A stretch of 64,000 bases of DNA from Symbiodinium natans (GCA_905221605.1 CAJNDS010002730.1:217001-281000); one strand, 5' to 3'. Shown: positions 19,318 through 32,723, counted from the stretch's first letter. Translations and numbers: made by a program. Notes: generated by a model not told the origin, from the letters alone.

Positions 19318-19402
19318 CCGGAGACCAAGAAGGTCAAGTTGGCTCGGTGGTGCAACCACGGGCTCCGCCTCCCCGACGCCGAAAGCGGCGTGCTGCGGCC
19401 CC
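19318..19402 (+). CDS. Candidate exon, unidentified
   Basis: Open segment reading PETKKVKLARWCNHGLRLPD then AESGVLRPRR, between a (CCCTAAA)n tract and a G-rich tract. Composition is strongly coding-like. Splice sites are uncertain: AG at 19322-19323 is a possible acceptor, and a donor was not decided. Confidence 0.4.
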
Positions 19403-19570
19403 GGCGGGCTTGGAGGGTTTGGGGGGTTTTGGAGGGGGGTTTTGGGGGATTTTGGGGGGTTTTGGGGGGTTTCGGGGGGTTTTGGGGGGTTTTGGGGGGG
19501 TTGGGGGGGTTTGAAGGGTTTGGCGGGTTTGGAAGGTTTGGAGGGTTTGGAGGGTGGCTTTTGGGGTTTA
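19403..19570. repeat. G-rich TTTTGGGGGG tract
   Basis: Runs of GGGGGGTTTT and GGAGGGTTT. Telomere-like in style but not heptameric. Confidence 0.85.
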
Positions 19571-19689
19571 GACTTTAGGCTTTCGGTCTAGGGGTACCAG
19601 CAGAGCGAAGTTTGCTTCTTTCTTCGCTGCTTGCAGCTTGAAACTTGGAGGTTTTTCTGACTTGCAGAGCGTACTGCAAACTTGACGCA

Positions 19690-21500
19690 CTGACCAGATG
19701 GCCCTCTGACTGAAAAACTTTGGAGACCTGATCTGACTGCTGGCATGTTATTTATGCGTTGTTGATGGGAACGTGATTCGCGGGGCAGAGTGATGGCTTT
19801 GATGCATCACAGACCTGACGGCCCTGTGACTGAAAAGCTTTGGAGACCTGATCTGACTGCTGGCATGTTTTTTTGCGTTGTTGCTGGTTGTGTTCTTCTC
19901 CGTGTTGCTTGATATGGAAACCCAGTGGAACGTGATTCGCGGGGCAGAGTGATGGCTTTGATGCATCACAGACCTGACGGCCCTGTGACTGAAAAAACTT
20001 TGGAGACCTGATCTGACTGCTGGCATGGTTTTTTGCGCTGTTGCTGGTTGTGTTCTTCTCCGTGTTGCTTGAAATGGAAGACAGGGGATCGTGATTCGCG
20101 GGGCAGAGTGATGGCTTTGATGCATCACAGACCTGACGGCCCTGTGACTGAAAATCTTTGGAGACCTGATCTGACTGCTGGCATGGTTTTTTGCGTTGTT
20201 GCTGGTTGTGTTCTTCCCCGTGTTGCTTGAAATGGAAGACAGGGGATCGTGATTCGCGGGGCAGAGTGATGGCTTTGATGCATCACAGACCTGACGGCCC
20301 TGTGACTGAAAAATCTTTGGAGACCTGATCTGACTGCTGGCATGGTTTGTTGCGTTGTTGCTGGTTGTGTTCTTCTCCGTGTTGCTTGAAATGGAAGACA
20401 GGGGATCGTGATTCGCGGGGCAGAGGGATGGCTTTGATGCATCACAGACCTGACGGCCCTGTGACTGAAAAAACTTTGGAGACCTGATCTGACTGCTGGC
20501 ATGGTTTTTTGCGTTGTTGCTGGTTGTGTTCTTCTCCGTGTTGCTTGAAATGGAAGACAGGGGATCGTGATTCGCGGGGCAGAGTGATGGCTTTGATGCA
20601 TCACAGACCTGACGGCCCTGTGACTGAAAAGCTTTGGAGACCTGATCTGACTGCTGGCATGTTTTTTTGCGTTGTTGCTGGTTGTGTTCTTCTCCGTGTT
20701 GCTTGATATGGAAACCCAGTGGAACGTGATTCGCAGGGCAGAGTGATGGCTTTGATGCATCACAGACCTGACGGCCCTGTGACTGAAAAAACTTTGGAGA
20801 CCTGATCTGACTGCTGGCATGGTTTTTTGCGTTGTTGCTGGTTGTGTTCTTCTCCGTGTTGCTTGAAATGGAAGACAGGGGATCGTGATTCGCGGGGCAG
20901 AGTGATGGCTTTGATGTATCACAGACTTGACGGCCCTGTGACTGAAAAATCTTTGGAGACCTGATCTGACTGCTGGCATGGTTTTTTGCGCTGTTGCTGG
21001 TTGTGTTCTTCTCCGTGTTGCTTGAAATGGAAGACAGGGCATCGTGATTCGCGGGGCAGAGTGATGGCTTTGATGCATCACAGACCTGACGGCCCTGTGA
21101 TTGAAAAAACTTTGGAGACCTGATCTGACTGCTGGCATGGTTTTTTGCGTTGTTGCTGGTTGTGTTCTTCTCCGTGTTGCTTGAAATGGAAGACAGGGGA
21201 TCGTGATTCGCGGGGCAGAGTGATGGCTTTGATGCATCACAGACCTGACGGCCCTGTGACTGAAAAGCTTTGGAGACCTGATCTGACTGCTGGCATGTTT
21301 TTTTGCGTTGTTGCTAGTTGTGTTCTTCTCCGTGTTGCTTGATATGGAAACCCAGTGGCCCTGTGACTGAAAAGCTTTGGAGACCTGATCTGACTGCTGG
21401 CATGCTGGCATGGCTTTTTGCGTTGTTGCTGGTTGTGTTCTTCTCCGTGTTGCTTGAAATGGATAATCAGTAGAACGTGATACGCAGGACAGAGTGATGG
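19690..21500. repeat. 159-bp satellite array
   Basis: About ten full units plus partial end units, each carrying TTTGGAGACCTGATCTGACT, GCATCACAGACCTGACGG and GTTGTTGCTGGTTGTGTTCT. The period is 159 (53 codons), so the minus strand stays open for 529 codons (20125-21714). A variant unit (GATATGGAAACCCAGTGG with a shorter A-run) recurs at about 19832, 20626 and 21262, i.e. 5 and 4 units apart. Confidence 0.95.
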
Positions 21501-21707
21501 CTTTGATGCTGAAAATTTCGCAGAGACATGAGCATACCGCTGTCATGGAGAAGTTTTGTTTGAACTGTTTGCCTTGAAGAGCGTGCCAACTTGCAGAACT
21601 TAGCCACGCGTTTTTGTCGCTTGGTGGACTTCTACACTCTGCACGTGGCAATACATAGTTCTTGCCAGGCAGGTACTGGAGAATGTTGCATATTGTGGTG
21701 GAGTTCG

Positions 21708-21800
21708 GAAACATAGGAGTACCCTTTTTGGGGTCCCTTTAAGGGGACTCTTTTCTATTTGGGGTATGAAAAGGGGTACCCCTATAATGCCCATTGAGTT
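21708..21800. mobile_element. MITE-like element, family P7
   Basis: CGGAAACATAGGAGTACCCT ... TATTTGGGGTATGAAAAGGG GTACCCC; palindromic, next to the satellite array. Confidence 0.6.
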
Positions 21801-23103
21801 CTTCATGACGCCAGGGCTGTCATGACAGCAAGATGTGGCATGCTACACAGTAGTTACATCCTGAAACCTGACCATACCCCTCAGTCCCTAGTGCACCTCT
21901 CACTTCAGACGCTGGCTGTAGCTTCAGCAGCACGAAGCTTCAATCGGACTTGGCCTTTTAGGGGAATCGTGCCTTGTGTCCACAGCTGCTGGCTCAGACG
22001 TCGTGCACTTGGCACAGTGGGAAAGTGGCAGTCCCAGCACTCCCGCGTATGCAGCTTCGCTGCAAGGAGGCCCTACTTTGAAGCACCTTAAACGGCTTAG
22101 GGTTTATTTAGGGTGTAGGGCTTACACCCCTGACATTTCCTAAACGCATGCGTTTTCAAGACTGAGGTGCTCAGGATATAGGATGCTAGGCTTCTTGAAC
22201 AGATTGGACCTCAACGAAACCTAGTCAGACATCAGATGAGTTGAGGGTATGGGTTCTACTAGCCCTATACCCTTTCCCTTTGTCTTGGGCAGCTGCCGTT
22301 GCCCACCGACATCCCGTGAAGCTAGAACTTAAGCAGCCAAAGCCCAGATTCACTGGTACACGCTCCGCGCACCCTCAAACACCTTGCATCCTCAGCCCTA
22401 AGTTTCTCAACGGGTTCAGGGTTTAGGGCTTGGGGTTTGGGGTTTGGGGTTCAGGGTTTAGGGGGTAAACTCCAGAAAGTTGGAGCATGGTTTAAGTAAG
22501 GATGAGAGCTGGGATTCCCTTTAGTGTACCTTTTTTGGGGGTATGGGGATTAGGATGTCCCAACTTCTTGGAGTTTACTGTAATCTCAGCTGGAGCAACG
22601 GGGCTCATGGGGTCCATATTGGGGTTTGGGCTTGCCAACTTAGGGTTCAGAGTTTGTTGCGCGGGAAGCGAAGTTAGGGTCTGGGGTTTAGGGTTTAGGG
22701 TTTCTGGTTCAGGGTTTAGGGTTTAGGGTTCAGGGTTCAGGGTTCGGGGTTTAGATTTTTTGTTTTAATGTTGAGATGCTCTAGGAGCTCTGGGCTCAGG
22801 ACGCACGTTCCTGAGGTTGACTTCACACCCTTCCAGGCAGGAATGGCAAACGCTTGTTCCGTGGCGGTTTTAATGCTCAATCTCGTTCGGCTGTTTGCAT
22901 GTCTGCGTGAACAAAAGCTGAAAATGTGGGGTCAGGGTTCGCGAACCAGGCCGCCAGCCTGGGAGTTTAGTAGCATCTCGTACGGTACGATGAGCATGGA
23001 GATGGATTGGCTTACGAATCAAATTGCATCACTGCCGATGTCTACACGTTCGTCATACAAATAGGCCTTCAAGCTGCCTGAGATGACAGTTTCTCTTTGT
23101 GCA
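21801..23103. other. Unique sequence, no gene recognised
   Basis: Contains small TTTAGGG blocks (22410-22470 and 22680-22755) and open frames up to 98 codons without recognisable features. Confidence 0.5.
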
Positions 23104-23222
23104 ATTCTAGGATGCCCAGTAGTACCCTTATCCCTTTTTGGTAGGTTTAGGTTCCCTTATAAATCCCTTTAAACAAAGAAGGGCACCCTTTTTCATCCTA
23201 GGTTACTGGGCAACCTAGAATT
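23104..23222. mobile_element. Palindromic MITE-like element, family P5
   Basis: ATTCTAGGATGCCCAGTAG ... TTACTGGGCAACCTAGAAT inverted ends around CCCTTTTT-type sequence. Confidence 0.7.
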
Positions 23223-23515
23223 AACGCGTCCTTGTTGCCCTCTCAGAGCCATTGGCGTGCGACGTCAGTACTTTGGACAGTCCAGATGCAGTAGATGCTT
23301 ACCAAAGCGAGCCGGCACGTGTGGCAGCCACTGGGTGATTGTGAGTGCCTTTGCACGCTTGGGCACCTCGATTCCGCATAGTGGCGCCCCCGTTCCCTCA
23401 CCGAGCAAGACTGAAACCGCACGACGCCTGTGAGACTCCAACTCAAATCCACAACTTTTTCCCGTACAGCCTGACCATAAGGACCCCAAACGGGAACATA
23501 TTTTAGAGAAGTGCC

Positions 23516-23730
23516 CTAACCCCTAAACCCTGAGCCCTAAACCCTAAACCCGAAACCCTAAACCCTAAACCCTAAACGGTGCAGGATGTGGAGGTTCCTC
23601 CTCCTGGCACGGCCTTCGTGCCCAACGAGGCCTCTGAGCTGCATGGGCTTGGAGCTTACAAGCTGTTTATTCGGGGAGGAACCCTAAACCCTAAACCCTA
23701 AACCCTAAACCCTAAACCCTAAACCCTTTT
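23516..23730. repeat. (CCCTAAA)n tracts flanking the exon at 23585
   Basis: 23516-23577 and 23682-23728. Confidence 0.95.
23585..23675 (+). CDS. Exon of an unidentified protein
   Basis: Acceptor CTAAACGGTGCAG|GAT begins within 10 nt of a (CCCTAAA)n tract. Reads DVEVPPPGTAFVPNEASELH then GLGAYKLFIR. The end drawn uses a GA donor (CGGG|GAGGAA), 7 nt before the next (CCCTAAA)n tract. It lies upstream of gene 2, but I could not align it to the N-terminus of that family. Confidence 0.6.
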
Positions 23731-24256
23731 TTGGCTTTCCAAGGTCAGCAGTTTCGGGTTTGAGGGATTTGGGGGTTATTTCGTGGATTGTCAGCCCTTG
23801 CTCCCACGGCCCCCTGACAGGCTCAGCGTGCTGTTGGAAAGCAGTTGCGGGCGTCTTGGACCGGCAGCAGCTTCTCGAGTACTAGGAAGGGCAGTGAGAA
23901 ACCGGAGCGTAAGAATTCTCAAGCTGATATTACACAGTTTATGCTGTAAAATACAAACGCGATATGTATCTATCTATATATATATACACATGTAATACAC
24001 CGAATGACTTTTAAATAGAGTTTGGCATATGGTCAGCGTTTTGGTTACTCTTACGAAAGGCAAGATACTTGAAAGATAGGGCTTCAGAGTTTGTGGTACT
24101 TTTGTGTGTACTTGTAACCCTAAACCCTAAACCCTAAATATAGGGCCTCGATCTGGCTAGGATTTAAAGATTGGGTATTTGGTCTTAGCTCGGAATTCCC
24201 GGCTTTGGACCCTTGTTGCTGGTGCTCTTGAAGACTGGGCTTCGGGGACGCAGGGA

Positions 24257-24370
24257 TCACTACTGATTGCTTAAGAGCCCCCCAAAAAATAGAATTTTCT
24301 TCCTTACCAAGGTAGTATAGGGATTATGATTTTTTCCTCTTTTAACTTGGGGTTCTTAAGCAAGTAGATC
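24257..24370. mobile_element. Palindromic MITE-like element, family P4
   Basis: GATTGCTTAAGAGCCCC ... TTGGGGTTCTTAAGCAAGTA inverted ends around an AT-rich core. Related copies are at 41037 and 57984. Confidence 0.7.
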
Positions 24371-24649
24371 ATGAAGTATCCAATGGCAGAGGCCAACTGC
24401 GCGTTTTCAGGCAGCGGGTTTGGAACCCCCATTCGTGCCTCAATCCAAAGAACGATCACAGCTCAGGTTTTAGCTTGCAAGGATCACAGAATGAGTCTAA
24501 AGCCTAAACCCTGAAACCTAAACCCTAAACCCTAAACCCCAAACCCTAAACCTCGCCACTCCGCTTCATCCCGAAAGTTGCCCTCGGCACCTGCTGAGCC
24601 CCAGTCGTGAAAACCCATGTGAAAAGTGGCCACACGTTGGACGTTTTCC

Positions 24650-24712
24650 TAGGGTTTAGGGTTTAGGGTTTAGGGTTTAGGGTTGAGGGTTTAGGGTTTA
24701 GGGTTTAGGGTT
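24650..24712. repeat. (TTTAGGG)n tract upstream of gene 2 exon A
   Basis: Sense-strand TTTAGGG, so every unit carries an unused TTTAG|GG acceptor-like site. Confidence 0.95.
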
Positions 24713-24737
24713 ACCTGAAGCTGCCTGAAAGTGCAAG

Positions 24738-24821
24738 GAGATCCTCACCAGCCACGGTTTCGTGTACGCCGCTGGCCTGATCAAGCCGGAGGTCGTCACT
24801 GAGGCCTTTGCCACTTCGCGC
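24738..24821 (+). CDS. Gene 2 exon A (DIOX_N start)
   Basis: Acceptor AAAGTGCAAG|GAG, 25 nt after a TTTAGGG tract. Reads EILTSHGFVYAAGLIKPEVV then TEAFATSR, matching the family's xxGFxYxxxHGI...F..S pattern. GC donor at 24822, phase 0. Confidence 0.75.
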
Positions 24822-27800
24822 GCGCCGCGGCTTTCAAGAAAGTTTGCATGACAGCTTAAAGGCTCAAGGAAAGGCTGAAAGTCTGAATGGAAGCTTCAAT
24901 AAAACGTAGGATTCAGGGTCGGCTGGTTCAAGGGAGAGTTTTCGGGCTCGTTTTGTCTCCTCAAAAACCCTATGTATACTCGAGAAGACTCCTTGAGGGG
25001 TCCGACTGGTTTTCCTTGGAGGGTACACAATTATTGAAAATCTAGGTTCCAGAGTTTTTGTTTTAGGGCTCTCCCCACTAACGCTGGAAAGACCGGCCAC
25101 CACCAAACTCAAAGCAGCAACCTTACTATAGCCTACACATGAACGCTCTGAGACCATCTAAGACCATTTAAGACCATCTTAAGCCCTTAAGACCAACAAC
25201 CCGAGTCCGTTGTAGCCCCGAAACTGCTAAACCCTAAACCCTAAACCCTAAACCCTAAACCCCAAAGTCTGGAGACGAGGCTTTCTTCTCGGAGGGCACA
25301 GACCGCGACGCGCTGCAGCCACTCGACCCGGCGACTTGGTTGACATGTTGGTTTAGGGCCTTTAGGGCCTTTAGGGCCTTTAGGGCCTTTAGGGCCTTTA
25401 GGGCCTTTAGGGCCTTTAGGGCCTTTAAGGTCTAGGGTCTAGGGTCTAGGGTTTAGGGCTTGGGGTTAGGAACAGCTGCAGAAACCTGCTTGAGTCGCGG
25501 CCCAGTTGTCTTCGAATTCCCGCAATCACTGGGGGGAAAGATCTCTGGAAGTCGTGCCTTTGAAGCTGTAACACCGGTGTTTCACATTACTGCCACACGT
25601 AGCCGAAAACCCCGAAAAAACAGAGTTGGCTGCTCTTCAATGGGGTTTCCTGGATGTCCCTTGACTGAATGTTTCAATGGTGTTTCGCAGCTATCAAAAG
25701 ACCGAACAAGGTACTAAGTTGTTTGTTCTGCTTGCGTTTGGATGGCGTTTGCTTGAGCCGAGAGTTCTTAAGATTCACGAAGAGGCTTCAGAATCACTGG
25801 TCCACCTGGCTCATGTGCCAACCTCCGTCTACTTGCGGATTCTCTCTGTTCCTTCTCGATGTTCGAAGTATGGTTGTTCCAAGCTGCGATGGCTGCATCG
25901 GGACTTTTCGGCACGTCCGGCCAAAAATATAGCTTTCTGCTATAGTCCGCCCGCCTTACACGCGCCTTACACGCACCTTACGCGCGCAGGGTTTCGGGCA
26001 CAGGGGCTCAGCTCTGCACCATGGGCCTCAACTCGAGCCGAAGGCCCCATAACTTCAGGTGCTTGAGTTTTAAGACCCGGTAGAATGGCCGCAGATGCCA
26101 ACGTTTGCCCAGGCGACGAACACGGGATACGGGCGCATGGGCGGTGAGGCGCTGAATGCCCGCCGTGCCAACGACCTGAAGGAGGCGCCGTCTCGAGGTC
26201 TCCAAGGGTTTGGTAGTGGGTCTATAGGCCTTAGGTTGGCTTGGTGTGCAGGGAGGGCCCATCCCTTGGCTCGGCTTGGCTCTTTTGTTCAGCTAAGCCA
26301 AAGCCAAGCCACTCAACCAGGTAAAGCTCGTTGGGGTCAATGTGCAATGGTAGCCCGCCCCAAACTGCCCTGCCATAAAAAACACAACCAAACCAAAGTC
26401 AAGCCGCTTTGTCTGGTCCAGCACCTTTGTTGCAACTGGAGGGAAGGGGAAACATTGTTCTAGGAAGCCAGTCCCACGCTGCTGTATATACCGCTTTCAC
26501 AGCTCCAGCACGCTAGCTCCCCCCAACCCTCCCCCCCACCCCAAAAAACATAACAACGAAGCATGTATATTTGTACACATATATTCGTGAAGCGAAGCCT
26601 TCGAAGCTAAGCCATTTTAGCAAATAGTGCGGAGCCATACCTTTGCAAAAGAAATCCATCCGACGATGTTGTGTGTCCAAAGAGCCAAAATGCATGTTAG
26701 ATAGAAAATGTCGGGTTTAGGGTGTAGGGATACAATACATAGGACCAAAGAAGCCTGCCTTAGAATGAAGAACACCCCATCTTAAAAGAAGTGTGCCAGA
26801 TCATGCGTGCAACGTTGATGGAAGCATGAAAGCTGCAATGAAGAAAGCCAAGGAAAATACTGGGATAGCCTTTACTGTCAGCAAATAAGATCTCAGATTT
26901 AGAACTGTTGTCCAAAGTCTAGAAAGACGTAAGTTCATGTTGGAAGAGCAGAAGAGTCCCTCGAATGATTACCAAGAGAAAGACAAGGATTACATTATTA
27001 CGCTCTAAAAACTCTCATGAATACTGTGAACACAGACCTTTGTTTTACGCAGCGAACAGCTACTCTGGACACAAGACCCTGAAGGTCTTCAACCTTCGCA
27101 AACCGGCTTTCGAGCCCGGTCACAGAGCGGACGCTCAGCTGCAAACTCGTCCTTTTTGGAGGGGTTTGGTGGGGGAGTTCAGGATGTAGACAGTTCGTGC
27201 TTAGGGTCTAGTCTAGGCTTCAGGGTTTCGGTAGTTTTCAATAGGGCGTTGCAGGTGAAGACTCAGCTATTCAAGAACGTCCAATGAGGCTCTAGTACAT
27301 CTGGCACATCTGGCATTCCACGGGTGCTTCCTAAGAGCAAGTATTTGCTCAGACAGATGCTCAAGCTTCTACGCAAGCAGATACCGGAACATAGGGGTAT
27401 TTCCCCAAATAGGAGTACCCCTTTTATGCCCCAAATAGAATGGAATCCCCTTATAACGGGACCGCCCCAAAAAGGGTACCCCTATTTTCGGAAACCCCCA
27501 TAAAGGTCGACTCTTGCAGCAAAGAGTTTAAGGTTTCGGGTTAAGGTTGTAGGCTGTAGGGTTTAGGGTTTAGGGTTTATCCTGGATTAAGCCTGTCAAG
27601 CCCACTACCGAGGCACAGGGCACGCCGGATGGCTTCATGCCTGTTGCCACCCGGGTGTTTGACGCCTGCTGCCGCGGCGCACTGCAGGCCAGGGGCGCAG
27701 GGCTCAAGTTTGACAGCTCTCAAGGGGCTACAGTGGGGACCCTTGGAAGGGACCTTAGGGGGTCCTTTGGGGTGATATACCCCTTAATTGTAACGCTACG

Positions 27801-30800
27801 CGACCCGCCTCGGCATGAACCGTGGGGAGGGGATTAGAGGTGGGGTGCCTGCTTTGTGCTACCCAGACACCTATGGCCCGAGGTCGTTTAAAATGGCGCA
27901 GGGGTTTGTGGGTCTTGAGCACAGGAGCTTACGGATTTGCCGGGGGAGCGGCGCCTCTAGGCAAAAGCCCTCATGGCCATGATCTTCAGCTGCCACGGAG
28001 AAAAACCACAAACTACCCTATTCTCGCCAAAAATGCCGAATGAGAAGCTCCGGAAAATAATCCCAACCGCAACTTGATCACACATACCTCAATAGGAATT
28101 ACCGTAGTATAGGGTCTATGACCCCAATTTTAGCAGCCGTGATCTTCCTGCTCACCTGCTTCCGCAACGTGGCAGGCCTTACTTGCCTTTGGCGTCGCCC
28201 TTGAGCTTGAGATGCCTGGCTCCCTAAACCCTAAACCCTAAACCCTAAACCCTAAACCCTAAACCCTAAACCCTAAACCCTAAACCCTAAACCAGATGGG
28301 GATATGGGAATGGGGGGGGGCGGGTGGGGTGTCAATTGGAAGTTCAAGGGGTGTTTGAGGGTTGCCTTAGTAGGGGCTTCCAAAATCTCGCGAAGGCCAC
28401 GGAGGTTGCTTGTAGTTGCCTGTGGGGCTAAAGCCACATTTCAGGCATGGGGTGGATAAGGCATAAGGTTGAGGTTTCGGACATCAACCCTAAACCCTGA
28501 ATCCTAAACCCTAAACCCGAAACCCTAAACCCTAAACCCCGGTTTTGGTCATTTTGTCGGTTGCTCTGCTCCCCGAAGCCTAAGCCCACCCACCACCCAC
28601 AGCCGGCGAGAGAGGGGGAGGAGGGGGGCAAGACCCCAGAACCCCTTTCAGCGCCCTAAACCCTAAACCCTAAACCCTAAACCCTAAACCCTAAACCCTA
28701 AACCCTAAACCCTAAACCCTAAACCCTAAACCCTAAACCCTAAACCCTAAACCCTGGGCCTGCGGACTCAACACTGAGCCACACCTGCTGCGACTTTCAA
28801 GACCGGCCAGCCTCAAAACCTCGAGATCCCCAAGCCCAGCAAGCCTTGGGGGTTTAGGGTTTAGGGTTTAGGGTTTAGGGTTTAGGGTTTAGGGTTTAGG
28901 GTTTAGGGTTGAGGGTTTAGGGTTTAGGGTTTTGGGCTTAGGGCTTAGGGGCTCGGGGGTATCTGAAGGGGCATTCCATCGGGCATCATGCTCAGGAATC
29001 CGGCCAAGTTCGCCCAATCAGTGAACACCTGGGACCTCACCACGCTGCGAATGATCCACTATCCTGTCCCTCAGACTTACTCGAGATCTCTGCTGGGTGT
29101 GGGGAAAGCATTTTCGGTTTTGAGAGCCGCCAATTGCACCCTTCAGCCTAAGCCAGAAGACTTCAGCCGCTGAGCCCTGAACCCCAAGCCCTAAACCCTA
29201 GACCCTAAGACCCTAAGACCCTGCGACCCTAGGACCCTAAGACCCTAAGACCCTAAGACCCTAAGACCCTAAGACCCTAAGACCCTAAGACCCTAAGACC
29301 CGAAGACCCGAAGACCCTAAGACCCTAGGACCCTAAGACCCTAAGACCCTAAGATCCTCGAGACCTTCGTGGAGCCTTTGGGTTGAGAGGCATTGGGATG
29401 GGTGTTGCGGGGTTGAGGGGCTTCGGGACTTGGGGGTTCAAGTACAAACGTGTGCTTCCTTTGTGTCATTATCTTAGGGTTTAGGGTTTAGGGGTTTAGG
29501 GGTTGACTCACCTGCAAGCTCTAAATCCTAACCCTTATAAGCCCTAAACCCCAAACCCTAAACCCTAAGCCCTGTCAAGGCCTCCAAAAGCGAAACCGAC
29601 GACACCTCAGCGATCCCCTGCGGCGAGCACACGGACTTCGGGGCCGTGACTTTGTTCCTCGTCAGTGCTTCGAGTTTCGACTCATTGACACTCAGCCCTC
29701 TTTAGTGTGGTGGACCGCTCCCTCACACAGTCAAACAGTCGACATTGAATATTTAAACCCTAAACCCTAAAACCCTAAACCCTAAACTTGCTCCACCCTC
29801 GTGGAACGGCATCCCAACTTGTCCTCAGAGAGGGGCCCCCCTTCGCTGTAAATTGCTCTGGCCCAAACCCGCTGTTCCTTCAATCCATACTTGTCCGTGC
29901 ACTGTTGCTGTTTTAGGGTTTAGGGTTTAGGGTTTAGGGTTTAGGGTTTAGGGTTTAGGGTTTAGGGTTTAGGGTTTAGGGTTTAGGGTTTAGGGTTTAG
30001 GGTTTAGGGTTTAGGGTTTAGGGTTTAGGGTTTACGTTTAAGTTTAGGGTTTAGGGTTTAGGGTTTAGGGTTTGGGCATGTCTTCGGGCTGTGCCCCAGA
30101 GAGCAGAGAGGACAGTTTTCCCCGAGGCTGCTCCTCGAGGATGGTTCGCCGGGTCTCGAAGCAAGGCGGCCGGAAGGCAGGGGGTTTAGGGTTTCGGGTT
30201 TAGGGTTTAGGGTTTATGCTTTCGGGTTTCGGGTTTCGGGTTTGGGGTTTGGGGTCAGCGCCTCTTTCCTACTTAAAGAAATTCAAGGTGCGATTCTGCG
30301 GCGCAAGTCGGGGGGGGGGGGGGGCTTTCCGTAACAAGAAACGGAAAATTTGGGGGAAGCATCTGCACTGCTCACTGTGCTCTCTGACCTGAACTTAGCC
30401 ATAGAACTTAGCCATAGAACACGAATGACTTCGACGCGCTCTCTGCGACAGTGGTTGGCACGGCAAGTCAGCCTCATGGCGTGAGATCCTTCCAATCTCA
30501 CGGCAGTGATCACGACAGCTTCAGCCATGAGAACTTTACAAGCCCTGAGCTTCATACTCAGCCCAGCCTGGCCCCAAAACACCCACAAGTCCTGAACCAC
30601 CTGCATCCTGAGACCCTAAACCCTAAACCCTGGCGGGTCCACAAGGAACCCGCGCAAAAGTGTGGCCCCACCAGCAAACATGAGGTGCAGGACTTAGGTC
30701 GCAGCCTTTAGTGTTGAGAAATGAAGCCTTTCTGCTCCCCAGTGCGCCTAAAAACAAGAACTTCCAGCCATTTCTGCACAGAAGGTTTAACCTTCTCGGA

Positions 30801-32691
30801 ACGGATTAGACGATGTAGACCATGGTTATTATCAGGCTTGGGCCATGGATGCTCTCTTCCCAGAACGGATCAGACTATGGACGTCATCATGGTTGGGCCA
30901 TGGATGCTCTCTTCTAACTATGGTGAAGCAAACGTGTTATTTAGACCCAGGGCTGGGCAGAAGCGGATGTAAGCAAGACAGGGCTTAGTTTAGGACACGT
31001 CGAAAATGCGAAGTAGTGCAAAAACCCACAAACACCAGTATAGTCTACGGATGCCAAAAAATTTGCAGGATGATTTTAGAGAAAAATTGCGGGGATGAGG
31101 TGATGGGCGAAACCAAGGAAACACCGGTATTTACAGGGGATTCTGAGGGCAGCAGAGCTAAACTGTCCAAAAAGCGTGGGTCTCTTATGGCCCCGCCTAG
31201 CCCTAAACCCTAAACCCTAGACCCTAAAACCCTAAAACCCTAAAACCCTAAAACCCTAAAACCCTAAAACCCTAAAACCCTAAAACCCTAAAACCCTAAA
31301 ACCCTAAACCCCTAAAACCCTAAAACCCTAAAACCCTAAAACCCTAAAACCCTAAAACCCTAAAACCCTAAAACCCTAAAACCCTAAAACCCTAAAACCC
31401 TAAAACCCTAAAACCCTAAGACCCTAAGACCCTAAAACCCTAAAACCCTAAAACCCTAAAACCCTAAAACCCTAAAACCCTAAAACCCTAAAACCCTAAA
31501 ACCCTAAAACCCTAAAACCCTAAAAACCCTAAAACCCTAAAACCCTAAAACCCTAAAACCCTAAAACCCTAACCCTAAAACCCTACACCCTAGGACCTTC
31601 AACCCTGAAGTCCAAAGCCAGAAGCACGCCTCGTAGCAATCAGCTGGAGGTGGCTGGATGCCAGCTCATGGAAAGAAGAACACAGCAGCACGGTGGCATC
31701 GGTAGTTTCGCGCTTGGGCCCTAGGGTTGAGACAGTTTCAGAGGCCCCCCGACCCCCGACTTGAATTTTCATTGCTGTGCATGGTAAAGTAGAAACTAAC
31801 TAAGTGTACTATAGGGGTCGGAACACTTACTAATAGTATTCCCGAATATCATTATACTACAATATCCCCCAAAATCCTACTCTAATTATCAAGGCTCCTA
31901 TATTAGGGTGGTATTCAGTGTTTGATATCCTTGTCTCCTGCATGCTGGCAACCCTTCGGGCCAGCGCGTCCCAGCACTTTGATGCCTTCTTGCAAAGGCT
32001 TTAGGTTGTCAGTCGCATCGTTCAGAACGATGCGAGCTTTGAGACCGCACGGCTCAAGTGAGGCGGGAAACCTAAACTTTCAGGAAAGCTTGTCGTGCCC
32101 ACCGGAGGGGGAGGAAGGCAAACTAACATCAAAGTGGGCTTCTTGCATACTTGCATGACAAGCGCCTAACCGGGGGCCTGGTGGCTAGCCACTTGTGCGC
32201 CAGGCACGGCACAATGTTGTGATGTTTCGGCGCGTGGTTGTGTTTAACAATCCGAAGCAAAGTTGGAGCTGCCCTTGGACATGAAACATGTTTGGCAAAA
32301 TGGAGTTCCAGCTGGAAGTGGTGGCCCGGGCCTTGGACGCACACTTGCAGCGAAGCTGTGCATGTGGGTGGATGTTGCGCGTCCAATGTCGAAGGAGGGG
32401 GGTGGGGGATGATGTTCGCCTGTCATTTTCTCCTGTATGCCGGCAACCCTTACGGCCAGTGTGTCCTGTCGTCAGAGTGCTGCTAGCCAGTGGGCAGGGC
32501 GTGGGCAAAAGGAATGCAAAGAATCATTTCGCCCAGACGGCGGCGGCGGTGGCCACGGCCACGGCGGCCACGGCGGCCACGGCCGCCACGGCCACGGCCG
32601 CCACGGCCACGGCCACGGCCACGGCCACGGCCACGGCCACGGCCACGGCCACGGCCACAATCACCACAACGACCACAATCACGACGATGAC

Positions 32692-32723
<32 letters not shown>

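Noticed and set aside
19690-21500. CRISPR array
   Set aside because: The whole 159-bp unit is repeated with no variable spacers; the genome is eukaryotic.
20125-21714. 529-codon minus-strand protein gene
   Set aside because: The open frame follows from a repeat unit divisible by three, with no start context or domain; kept only as a finding.
24545-24600. Minus-strand exon reading VPRATFGMKRSGE
   Set aside because: Would be the only antisense exon in the region and is too short; probably chance.
31199-31592. Green-algal contamination (TTTTAGGG telomere)
   Set aside because: The tract is internal, within a gene 2 intron, and other octamer and nonamer variants occur nearby, so local drift is simpler.
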